64,000 bases of DNA from contig CAVXIF010000011.1 in the NCBI GenBank assembly GCA_963761775.1, positions 744,001 through 808,000 on the forward strand, given 5' to 3'. The position numbers and the translations under genes were made by a program. The notes under the pieces are model-generated. The model saw nothing but the letters and a program-made list of their open reading frames with translations, did no database searches and was not told the DNA's origin. This DNA comes from Parerythrobacter_A sp963761775. GTDB lineage: Bacteria; Pseudomonadota; Alphaproteobacteria; Sphingomonadales; Sphingomonadaceae. Shown piece by piece: positions 17,542 to 25,391 of this stretch (position 1 is the stretch's first letter; the number at the start of each line of letters is the position of its first letter).

Positions 17542-19185
17542 TTGGAACAGGCAGCATTCGCAACCGCGGACGGGACGGTTCAGCACGAACCGACCGATAA
17601 GGAAATCCGCCTCGTCATTGCCGCCAGTTCGGCGGGCACGGTGTTCGAATGGTATGACTTTTTCATCTACGGAACGCTCGCCAGCCTGATCGGCGCGGCA
17701 TTCTTCCCAAGCGGAAACGAAACGCTGCAACTGCTGCTGGTGTGGGCCGGTTTTGCGGTCGGGTTCGGTTTCCGGCCTCTTGGCGCCATCCTGTTCGGCT
17801 ATCTCGGTGACAAGCTGGGCCGCAAATACACGTTCCTCGTCACGGTGACCCTGATGGGCGTTGCGACGGCCGGGGTCGGCATGATTCCCAGCGCCGCCAC
17901 GATCGGCATCGCGGCTCCGATCATCGTGATATTGTTCCGCATCCTGCAAGGCCTCGCGCTGGGCGGGGAATATGGCGGCGCGGCGATCTATGTTGCCGAA
18001 CATGCGCCCGCGGAAAAGCGCGGGTTTTACACCAGCTTCATCCAGGCCAGCGTCGCGGGCGGATTTGTCCTGAGCATCGCGGTCGTGCTGCTGTGCCGCT
18101 TCCTCATCCCTGCCGATGATTTCGTAGCGTGGGGCTGGCGCGTACCGTTCCTGCTGTCCATCGCCCTGCTCGGCATATCGCTATGGATGCGGCTGATGCT
18201 GTCCGAAAGCCCGGTGTTTGCCGCGATGAAGGCGGCGGGCGAAACGGCGAGCAATCCGTTCACCGAAAGCTTCACCTATCCGGGCAACAAGAAGCGCATC
18301 TTCGTGGCCCTGTTCGGCGTAACCGGTGTGCTGACGACGATCTGGTACACCGCGTTCTTCTCCGGCCTCAGCTTCCTGCGCGGTCCGATGCGGATGGACG
18401 AACTGACGGTCGAGCTGGTCCTCTTCACCGCTGGACTGATCTCGATGGGCTTCTATCTTGTCGTCGGCCGTTGGTCGGACAGGGTGGGGCGCAAGAAGCC
18501 CATCATCGTCGGCGCTATCCTCGCATTGGCGCTACTCTTCCCGGCATTCTGGGCGATGGGTAGCCTCGCCAATCCGCAACTGGCGCAGGCCAATACGCAA
18601 AACGCCGTGACGGTTTCGGGCCAGCAATGCGTCACCGACCCGTTCGCCGAACTGTTCGATTCCGAACAAACCGACTGTGGCAAACTGCTGGAAACGCTGA
18701 CGGCGAAGGGCGTGGCTTACGAGATCGAACCGGCGGCGCAGCTTTCGCTTGCCGTGGGGGGCGAGCCGGTGGCTATCGATGGCGACTGGCTGGATGACGG
18801 GGCAGCCCGTTCCGCTGGCATCGAAGCGGCGCTGGAACGCTACGGCTTCGATTTCTCGCGCCAGACGCCTGACGCATTGAACCTGATCGGCATCCTTGCC
18901 CTGCTGCTGGTACTGGCTGCCCTGTCGGCGCTGACCTACGGGTCGGTGGCGGCGCTGCTGTCGGAGATGTTTCCGCCGCGCATCCGCTACAGTTCGATGT
19001 CGATCCCCTATCATATCGGCGCAGGCTATCTGGGCGGCTTCCTGCCGCTGATCGCCGGCATCATAGTGGCGCGTACCGGCGATATCTATGCGGGTCTTTG
19101 GTACACATGGGTGGTGGTCGCATTCGGGCTGGTCGTTGCCTGGTGGGGCTTGCCCGATGGACCACCGCGTGACTTCGCCGACTGA
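17542..19185 (+). CDS. MFS transporter, metabolite:H+ symporter (MHS/ProP-like)
   Basis: The 547-residue protein shows the MHS signatures: VFEWYDFFIYGTLA near residue 40, GAILFGYLGDKLGRKYTF, LFRILQGLALGGEYGGA, and WSDRVGRKKPI in the second half. It has about twelve membrane segments. An extra polar loop of about 90 residues with two Cys (QQCVTD, QTDCGK) sits before the last membrane segments. TTG 17542 is chosen because GGGGGAGGA lies about ten bases upstream; no ATG fits. The substrate is unknown; relatives carry osmolytes, dicarboxylates or aromatic acids. Confidence 0.85.
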   Translation: MEQAAFATADGTVQHEPTDKEIRLVIAASSAGTVFEWYDFFIYGTLASLIGAAFFPSGNETLQLLLVWAGFAVGFGFRPLGAILFGYLGDKLGRKYTFLVTVTLMGVATAGVGMIPSAATIGIAAPIIVILFRILQGLALGGEYGGAAIYVAEHAPAEKRGFYTSFIQASVAGGFVLSIAVVLLCRFLIPADDFVAWGWRVPFLLSIALLGISLWMRLMLSESPVFAAMKAAGETASNPFTESFTYPGNKKRIFVALFGVTGVLTTIWYTAFFSGLSFLRGPMRMDELTVELVLFTAGLISMGFYLVVGRWSDRVGRKKPIIVGAILALALLFPAFWAMGSLANPQLAQANTQNAVTVSGQQCVTDPFAELFDSEQTDCGKLLETLTAKGVAYEIEPAAQLSLAVGGEPVAIDGDWLDDGAARSAGIEAALERYGFDFSRQTPDALNLIGILALLLVLAALSALTYGSVAALLSEMFPPRIRYSSMSIPYHIGAGYLGGFLPLIAGIIVARTGDIYAGLWYTWVVVAFGLVVAWWGLPDGPPRDFAD

Positions 19186-20224
19186 ACCGCCGCGCGCGCT
19201 ACGGCTGACAGTCGAAACTGGCGCGCTGGCGGCGAATTGGCGTGCGATGGATCGACTGTCGGGCACGGCGCGAACCGGGGCGGCGATCAAGGCGGATTGT
19301 TACGGGCTGGGCACCGATATTTGCTTGCCGGTGCTTCGCGATGCGGGAGCGGGTGCGTTCTTTGTCGCGCACTGGTCGGAGGTTCCGGCGGCGCTGGCGC
19401 ATGTGCCCGCAAGCAGCATCGCCGTGCTGCACGGAGTGAATACGCGCGCGGAGGCGGACTACGCCATCGCCACCGGCGTGCTACCGGTCGTCAACAGCAT
19501 CTACCAGGCGCGCGTATGGCGCGACGCAGGCGGTGGCGCGTGCCATGCGATGGTCGACACGGGCATCAACCGGCTCGGCCTCGGCATGGGCGATCTCGCC
19601 GACGAAGCGGTGGCCGCGTTGAACGTGGATACACTGATGTCGCATCTGGCCAGCGCTGACGAGGACAGCGCAGCAAATGCGCGCCAATGCGCCCTGTTCC
19701 GCGATGCAGCCGCAGCAGTGCCGCATCGCAATCTCAGCCTGGCAAACAGCGCGGGTGTCACGCTCGGCCCGGACTATGCGTTCGACCTGACCCGCCCCGG
19801 CCTCGCGCTCTATGGCGGCGTGCCCGTCACCGCACTGGCGGATCACCTTGCGCAAGTCGCCCATGTAGAGGCCGCCGTCCTACAGACCCGCACAATCGGG
19901 GCAGGCGATGCAGTCGGCTATAACGGCCGCTTCATCGCCGACCGCACCATGCAAACCGCGATCGTATCGCTCGGCTATGCAGACGGGTTCCTGCGGGCGC
20001 GGGGGAAGGGGAGCGCCATGCAATGGCAAGGTGCGGACTGTCCGGTCCTGGGCACCGTGTCGATGGACATGATCGTGGTCGATGTCACCGATGCACCGCC
20101 TTGCCGGGACGGGGACTGGCTTTCGGTGCCATTCGACCTTCCGCAGGAGGCTACGCGAACCGGCCTGTCGCAATACGAATTGCTGACCACGCTGGGACAG
20201 CGATATGCGCGTCACGCGCAATAA
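19157..20224 (+). CDS. alr: Alanine racemase
   Basis: This PLP enzyme makes D-alanine for peptidoglycan. The 355-residue protein has the cofactor lysine in AAIKADCYGLG (about residue 43), VDTGINRLGLG, RPGLALYGG, VSLGYADGFLRA and GTVSMDMIVVDVT. ATG 19157 overlaps the end of the MFS gene by 29 bases; GTG 19169 is an alternative. The overlap suggests coupled translation. Length is near the family norm. Confidence 0.92.
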   Translation: MDHRVTSPTEPPRALRLTVETGALAANWRAMDRLSGTARTGAAIKADCYGLGTDICLPVLRDAGAGAFFVAHWSEVPAALAHVPASSIAVLHGVNTRAEADYAIATGVLPVVNSIYQARVWRDAGGGACHAMVDTGINRLGLGMGDLADEAVAALNVDTLMSHLASADEDSAANARQCALFRDAAAAVPHRNLSLANSAGVTLGPDYAFDLTRPGLALYGGVPVTALADHLAQVAHVEAAVLQTRTIGAGDAVGYNGRFIADRTMQTAIVSLGYADGFLRARGKGSAMQWQGADCPVLGTVSMDMIVVDVTDAPPCRDGDWLSVPFDLPQEATRTGLSQYELLTTLGQRYARHAQ

Positions 20225-20237
20225 CGGGCGGAATTGT

Positions 20238-20253
20238 GCGCAATATGTTGCGC
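20238..20253. promoter_or_regulatory. Palindrome upstream of phaR, candidate operator
   Basis: GCGCAA, TATG, TTGCGC is a perfect six-base inverted repeat nested in a wider TGTG...CACA context, 54 bases before phaR. The same gap carries several TGC/GCA half-sites (20260-20290). PhaR proteins of Paracoccus and Rhodobacter repress their own genes through TGC/GCA-type sites, so autoregulation is plausible. It is inferred from pattern and position. Confidence 0.45.
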
Positions 20254-20307
20254 CGCACACGCTGCACCTGCTAATGCAACATCCACACAGCATCGCGGGA
20301 GAGAGAC

Positions 20308-20895
20308 ATGGCGAAGAAGCCGCTGGCCGACGGCCAGCCCACCATCATTAAGAAATACGCCAACCGGCGTCTCTACAATACCGGCACATCCAGCTACATC
20401 ACGCTGGACGATCTTGGCAAAATGACGCGCGAGGGGATCGACTTCAAGGTTGTCGATGCCAAGAGCGGGGACGACATCACGCGCTCCATCCTGACACAGA
20501 TCATCATGGACGAGGAAGCGTCGGGTTCCGAAATGCTGTCGGTCAGCTTCCTGCGCGACCTGATCGCGATGTACGGCAATTCCATGCAGGCGATGATGCC
20601 CAGCTATCTGGAAGCGAGCATGGCCAATTTCCGCAAGAACCAGACGAAAATCCGCGAGGCGTTTACCGGCGGCATCGTCAACGCGGCGATGGGCAATCCG
20701 CTGGCCAAGATGGCGGAAACGAACCTGGCCATGATGAAGGCGATGGGCGATGCGATCCTGCCCGGCGGCAAGCCTGCCAACAAACACGGTGCCGATACCG
20801 CCCCGACAGCATCCGAAGCGAACAGCGACGACATCGCCGAACTGCACAGGCAGATGGCGCAAATGCAGAAGAAGCTGGACGAACTGGGCAAATAG
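20308..20895 (+). CDS. phaR: Polyhydroxyalkanoate synthesis repressor PhaR
   Basis: The 195-residue regulator has the PHB/PHA accumulation DNA-binding domain, IIKKYANRRLYNTGTSSYITLDDL at residues 13-36, then the MTREGIDFKVVDAKSGDDITRSILTQII core. It has a C-terminal helix (IAELHRQMAQMQKKLDEL) suited to granule contact or oligomerisation. PhaR represses phasin and its own gene until it is titrated by PHA granules. GGGAGAGAG precedes the ATG. No phaC or phaP gene is in the window. Confidence 0.93.
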   Translation: MAKKPLADGQPTIIKKYANRRLYNTGTSSYITLDDLGKMTREGIDFKVVDAKSGDDITRSILTQIIMDEEASGSEMLSVSFLRDLIAMYGNSMQAMMPSYLEASMANFRKNQTKIREAFTGGIVNAAMGNPLAKMAETNLAMMKAMGDAILPGGKPANKHGADTAPTASEANSDDIAELHRQMAQMQKKLDELGK

Positions 20896-20930
20896 CCCGC
20901 CACCCACGATTATATACCGGAGCCCGCCCC

Positions 20931-22475
20931 TTGCCCGAAATCCGCCATGCCCTGACCACACGCCGCGCCGACGATTTCGCCGCATGGTATCAGGAAGTCA
21001 TTACCGCCGCCGACCTGGCCGAGGAGTCCGGCGTGCGCGGATGCATGGTCATCAAGCCGTGGGGTTTTGGTATATGGGAGCGTATCCAGCACCTGCTCGA
21101 CCGGCGCATCAAGGATACCGGGCATGACAATTGCTATTTCCCCATTTTCATCCCGCTCGCCAATTTCGAGCGCGAGGCGGAGCATGTCGAGGGGTTCGCC
21201 AAGGAAATGGCGGTGGTCACGCACCATCGCCTGATCGCAGACGAAAACGGCGGGCTGATCCCCGATCCCGACGCGAAACTGGAAGAACCGCTGGTCGTGC
21301 GGCCCACTTCGGAAACCATCGTGGGCGATGCGATGGCGCGCTGGGTGCAGAGCTGGCGCGATCTGCCGCTGAAGCTGAACCAGTGGGCCAATGTCGTGCG
21401 CTGGGAAATGCGCACCCGCATGTTCCTGCGCACCAGCGAGTTTCTGTGGCAGGAAGGCCATACCGCCCATGCCGACGCGCACGAAGCGCGGGCGCACACG
21501 ATGACCATGCTGGAAGTCTATCGGGCCTGTGCGGAAGACGATCTGGCGATGCCGGTGGTGACAGGCGAGAAGCCGGAGAACGAGCGGTTCCCGGGCGCGG
21601 TCGAAACATGGTCGATCGAAGCGATGATGCAGGACGGCAAGGCATTGCAGGCTGGCACCAGCCATTATCTCGGCACCAATTTCGCCGAAGCGAGCGGCAT
21701 CCGCTATCAGGACCGCGAAGGCCAGCAGGCGCTGTGCCACACCACCAGCTGGGGCGTGTCCACCCGCATGGTCGGCGGCGTTATCATGACGCATGGCGAC
21801 GATGACGGGCTGCGCGTGCCGCCTGCCATCGCGCCTTGGCAAGTCGTCATCCTGCCGATGCTGCGCGACAAGCCGGAAGACGAGGCACTGGTCGCCTATT
21901 GCGAGGAATTGCGCGCCAAGCTGGCGGCGCAATCGGCGCTGGGCGAGCCGGTGCGCGTGCTGCTGGATACCAAGCCCGGGAAGGCGGCGGCCAAACGGTG
22001 GGACTGGGTCCGCAAAGGCGCACCTGTCATTATCGAGGTCGGTGGCCGCGACATGGATGGCAACGTCGTCAGCCTGTTGCGCCGCGATGCGCTGTGGAAT
22101 GCGGACAACGGCAAGCCCGCCTTCGCAACGCCCACGCGCGACGAGGTTGCTGAAACCGTACCCGCGATGTTGGCCGAGATGCAGGCGGCGCTATTCGAGG
22201 AAGCACAGGCGCGGCGCGAGGCGAATATCACGAAGGGTGTTACTACCCGCGATGCGCTGGCAGAGATTTATGCCGACGATGTGCAATATCCCGGCTGGGT
22301 CGAGGTGCAGTGGGCGAAGCCGACCGGCGCGGCGCTGGACGCGGTGGTCGAGGAACTGAAAGCGATGAAGCTGACGATCCGCAACGTCCCGATGGATGCC
22401 TCGCCAGCCGACGGTGCGTGTTTCTTTACCGGCGAACCGGCGGTGGAGCGCATTTATCTGGCGCGGGCATACTGA
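20931..22475 (+). CDS. proS: Prolyl-tRNA synthetase (archaeal/eukaryotic-type, ProS)
   Basis: The 514-residue class II synthetase charges tRNA-Pro. Motif 2 is RWEMRTRMFLRTSEFLWQEGHTAHA, with VRPTSETIVGDAM before it and the motif 3 region near LQAGTSHYLGTNF. The protein lacks the YbaK-type editing insertion of long bacterial ProRS and has the C-terminal extension of the archaeal/eukaryotic type, which ends in a Tyr (LARAY). TTG 20931 with GGAG ten bases upstream is the start seen here. Confidence 0.95.
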   Translation: MPEIRHALTTRRADDFAAWYQEVITAADLAEESGVRGCMVIKPWGFGIWERIQHLLDRRIKDTGHDNCYFPIFIPLANFEREAEHVEGFAKEMAVVTHHRLIADENGGLIPDPDAKLEEPLVVRPTSETIVGDAMARWVQSWRDLPLKLNQWANVVRWEMRTRMFLRTSEFLWQEGHTAHADAHEARAHTMTMLEVYRACAEDDLAMPVVTGEKPENERFPGAVETWSIEAMMQDGKALQAGTSHYLGTNFAEASGIRYQDREGQQALCHTTSWGVSTRMVGGVIMTHGDDDGLRVPPAIAPWQVVILPMLRDKPEDEALVAYCEELRAKLAAQSALGEPVRVLLDTKPGKAAAKRWDWVRKGAPVIIEVGGRDMDGNVVSLLRRDALWNADNGKPAFATPTRDEVAETVPAMLAEMQAALFEEAQARREANITKGVTTRDALAEIYADDVQYPGWVEVQWAKPTGAALDAVVEELKAMKLTIRNVPMDASPADGACFFTGEPAVERIYLARAY

Positions 22476-22482
22476 CACGGAA

Positions 22483-23070
22483 ATGCTCGCCGCAGTCCGT
22501 TACAACCTGTCCAACCTGACGCGCTTTTCAGGTCGCGACGGGCGGCGCACCTTCTGGCTCTATGTCCTGTTCCTGCTGCTCTTGCAGTTTGCCGTTGGAT
22601 TGCTTGCCGCCATCCCGATGCTGGTCGACATGGCCTCGACCATGTTCGCGCTCGTCAAGTCGGGCGCGGCGGCCGATCCCGATGTGACGACGACTGCGGT
22701 AACACAGGCGGTGACGGACGGTATGGGCACCTCGCTCCAGCTCAGCGTCGCAATGACGGTATTGCTGACGGTGCTGATTGCGGCGGCGCTTGTGCGACGA
22801 TTGCATGATTTTACGAGGCCCGGTCGGCTGGCGATCCCGATCATTCTTCTGCTGGTTGCAAGCCTTTGCGTCCAAATCATCTTCATGGATGATACGCTGC
22901 GGCTGTTGGCGGAGGCGATGGACACATCGCAGCCTGCGCTATCGCAACAGGCGCAGCGCGAAAGCCAGCTTTACGGCCTGCCGGGCTATCTTGCCTATCT
23001 GGGAATAATCATCATCGGCTGCTTCAAGTCGCATGACGGCCCGAACCGCTATGGCGAACAACCGGAATAG
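22483..23070 (+). CDS. DUF805 family membrane protein
   Basis: The 195-residue protein begins YNLSNLTRFSGRDGRRTFWLYVLF, the DUF805 signature, and has about four membrane segments, with a polar loop at residues 55-80. The segment RRLHDFTRPG is the conserved R-x-H-D loop. The function of the family is unknown. It begins seven bases after proS. Confidence 0.85.
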   Translation: MLAAVRYNLSNLTRFSGRDGRRTFWLYVLFLLLLQFAVGLLAAIPMLVDMASTMFALVKSGAAADPDVTTTAVTQAVTDGMGTSLQLSVAMTVLLTVLIAAALVRRLHDFTRPGRLAIPIILLLVASLCVQIIFMDDTLRLLAEAMDTSQPALSQQAQRESQLYGLPGYLAYLGIIIIGCFKSHDGPNRYGEQPE

Positions 23071-23123
23071 TCTCACGCCGACCGTCCCTTGCAAAATGCC
23101 ATGTCGGGCGTAACAGTCCGGCC

Positions 23124-24467
23124 ATGCGCAAATTTCTCCTGCTCCCGCTTCTCGCCCTTGCACAGCCAGCCACTGCAACGACCGATCCCGCTGCCGATGT
23201 CTCCGAGGACCGCCTGCGCACCGATGTCGAGCGACTGGTTGCCTTCGGCACGCGGCACACCCTGTCATCGCAAACCGATCCGGAGCGTGGCATCGGCGCC
23301 GCCGTCGATTGGGGCGCTGACACTTTCCGTGCGATTTCGGCAGAATGCGACGGATGCCTCGAAGTGGTGTTGCCCGAAAGCATCGTCGAAGGGCGACGCA
23401 TCCCGACCCCCACCCGCCTGCGCAATGCCGTTGCCATCCAGCGCGGCAGCGAGCGTCCGAACGAGGTCATCATCGTGCAGGGCCATATCGACAGCCGGGT
23501 CAGCGATGTCTCCGATTTCACCAGCGATGCGCCCGGTGCGAACGACGACGCTTCGGGCGTCGCGCTATCCATCGAAGCCGCGCGGGTCCTGTCGAAAAAC
23601 ACCTATCCATCCACCATCGTCTACGCCCTCCTCGCCGGCGAGGAGCAGGGCCTCTACGGCGCGCGCCTCTTGGTCGATTACGCGAAGGCGCAAGGTTGGC
23701 AGGTAAAGGCCGTGCTCAACAACGACGTAGTCGGCGGCAGCTGCGGTTCGGACGGGTTTTGCGATGCCGAACACGTCCGCGTTTTCTCCGAAGGCGCGCG
23801 GGCCGACCTGACCGACGCGGTGCGTGCCGCGCAACGGCGCGAGGGGGGCGAGAACGACAGTCCGGGGCGCAACCTGTCGCGCTGGATCGACGGGCTGGCC
23901 GACGAGACCGAAGGCGGTATCGACGTGCGGCAAATCTGGCGTACCGACCGGATGGCCCGAGGCGGGGACCAGATACCGTTTTTAGAGGCAGGCTATCCTG
24001 CCGTCCGTATCTCGGTTGCGGTAGAGGACTACGAACACCAGCATCAGGATCTGCGCGTCGAGGATGGCATCACCTATGGCGACACGGTGGACGAAATGGA
24101 CTTCGCCTATCTGGCGCGCGTGACCCGATTGAACGTGCGCGCGCTGGACCGTCTTGCCGGCACGCCGATGCCGCCTGCACCCTCGGCAGAGGCGGCTGTT
24201 CAGACGTTTACTACGCTGACGTGGGAGCCGGTGGCGGGCGCAATCGGCTACACCATCTGGCAGCGCCGCACCGATGAAAGCGCGTGGCGCACCGAACCGC
24301 TGATCGAGAATGTGGTGGCGACCAGCGCCAAGTTGGAAGGGGTGCGCGGCGACGACTGGTTCTTCGGCGTCAGCGCAACCGGCGCGAACGGGGAAATGTC
24401 GCCCGTGGCCAGTGCAGTGCCGGCTGGCGCATTCAAGCCGGTAGCGGAACCGGCATCCGACGATTAG
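23124..24467 (+). CDS. Secreted M28-family zinc aminopeptidase with C-terminal FN3-like domain
   Basis: The 447-residue protein has a signal peptide (LLLPLLALAQPATA). The M28 di-zinc site is visible: QGHIDSR, GANDDASG, AGEEQGLYG and NNDVVGG, with HQHQD as the last His candidate. From about residue 360 a fibronectin type III-like domain follows (FTTLTWEPVAGAIGYTIWQRR). M28 enzymes remove N-terminal amino acids from peptides in the periplasm or outside the cell. Its end overlaps the convergent ATP-grasp gene by 35 bases. Confidence 0.9.
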   Translation: MRKFLLLPLLALAQPATATTDPAADVSEDRLRTDVERLVAFGTRHTLSSQTDPERGIGAAVDWGADTFRAISAECDGCLEVVLPESIVEGRRIPTPTRLRNAVAIQRGSERPNEVIIVQGHIDSRVSDVSDFTSDAPGANDDASGVALSIEAARVLSKNTYPSTIVYALLAGEEQGLYGARLLVDYAKAQGWQVKAVLNNDVVGGSCGSDGFCDAEHVRVFSEGARADLTDAVRAAQRREGGENDSPGRNLSRWIDGLADETEGGIDVRQIWRTDRMARGGDQIPFLEAGYPAVRISVAVEDYEHQHQDLRVEDGITYGDTVDEMDFAYLARVTRLNVRALDRLAGTPMPPAPSAEAAVQTFTTLTWEPVAGAIGYTIWQRRTDESAWRTEPLIENVVATSAKLEGVRGDDWFFGVSATGANGEMSPVASAVPAGAFKPVAEPASDD

Positions 24468-25317
24468 ACGCATCCAGCGCAGCCAGCCAAAGCCGGCCAA
24501 GCTCGGCGTCGATCCAGTCCTCCTCGAACCGGTCGAGCCCGGAACCGGGATAGAAGCAGAATTCGCCGAAGCGCGGGCGGCCCCCGATCTCGTAAAAATC
24601 CACGCGCGCAAATTGAAACGGTGCGGCGAGACGCTCGGCAGCGCGCAGCATGTCGTGCAGACTGCTTGGCAAGCCCGGCCCCGGTCCAGTACGTCGCGCC
24701 ATACGCTTGCCGGACCGGTCGTAAAGCACCCAGCGATGGTTGCTGCCGCGTCCGGTATGCACCTGGATATGCGTGGCTTCTCCGCCGAACACATAAATCT
24801 TGTAATCGGTCAAAGGTGCCTTGCCGTCACCCAGCATCGGTTCGGCCAGTACGCCGCGCGGCGCATCGCGATACGCCCATTCGTCCAGCCATCCGCCATA
24901 GGGTGCGGCGGTCCAGCGGTTTGCGCGACGTCGAAGAGACTGCCAGCATTCCGGCGAGGCATCCAACGACAGCGATGCATACTGGTTGCACCCGCTGCGT
25001 GCCTTGAACATGGCCGCGCCGCCGAAGTCTGGCCTGGACGCGGGCAGGGCCGGCCAGCAGGCCAGCGTCGGCGTGATCCACGCGTCGCCAAGACTGTCCG
25101 CCACGCGCCGCTTCGACGCAAGTTTATCGAGACATGCGGTCATCCCGGGATCCCGGTCATACAGCTTGCGCAACTGCACCAGTTCCGTGAAGCGCGTGGG
25201 CGCGACAAGGTTCGGCAACCTGCCGAAGCGCCACAGGTAACACAGCGTGATGCGCGCCCGCGCCATCGAAATGTCCGAAGCGCCGCCGCGCTGCACCAAT
25301 GCGTGTTCCATCGTCAT
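24433..25317 (-). CDS. TupA-like ATP-grasp protein
   Basis: The 294-residue product fits the TupA-like ATPgrasp family named after teichuronopeptide biosynthesis and often found near polysaccharide genes. Visible landmarks are TRFTELVQLRKLY, VFKARSG-like AAMFKARSGCNQY, LTDYKIYVFGGEATHIQVH and FARVDFYEIGGRPRFGEFCFYPGSG, the metal-binding end of the grasp. It may form a peptide bond on a cell-surface glycan. I chose ATG 25317; codons upstream overlap the leader of rnr. No sugar-transferase neighbours are present. Confidence 0.75.
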   Translation of the reverse strand: MTMEHALVQRGGASDISMARARITLCYLWRFGRLPNLVAPTRFTELVQLRKLYDRDPGMTACLDKLASKRRVADSLGDAWITPTLACWPALPASRPDFGGAAMFKARSGCNQYASLSLDASPECWQSLRRRANRWTAAPYGGWLDEWAYRDAPRGVLAEPMLGDGKAPLTDYKIYVFGGEATHIQVHTGRGSNHRWVLYDRSGKRMARRTGPGPGLPSSLHDMLRAAERLAAPFQFARVDFYEIGGRPRFGEFCFYPGSGLDRFEEDWIDAELGRLWLAALDASNRRMPVPLPA

Positions 25318-25391
25318 CACAGCGAAGCAGGGCACGGCCGGTTCCCGATCCCGCAGTTGCCGCGCCGCCCGCGCAGCCCTACCTGTAGGCG

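Noticed and set aside
24433..25317. ATP-grasp gene as part of a RiPP or peptide-natural-product cluster
   Set aside because: No precursor peptide or transporter adjoins it; the sequence fits TupA-like proteins and the neighbours are ordinary genes.
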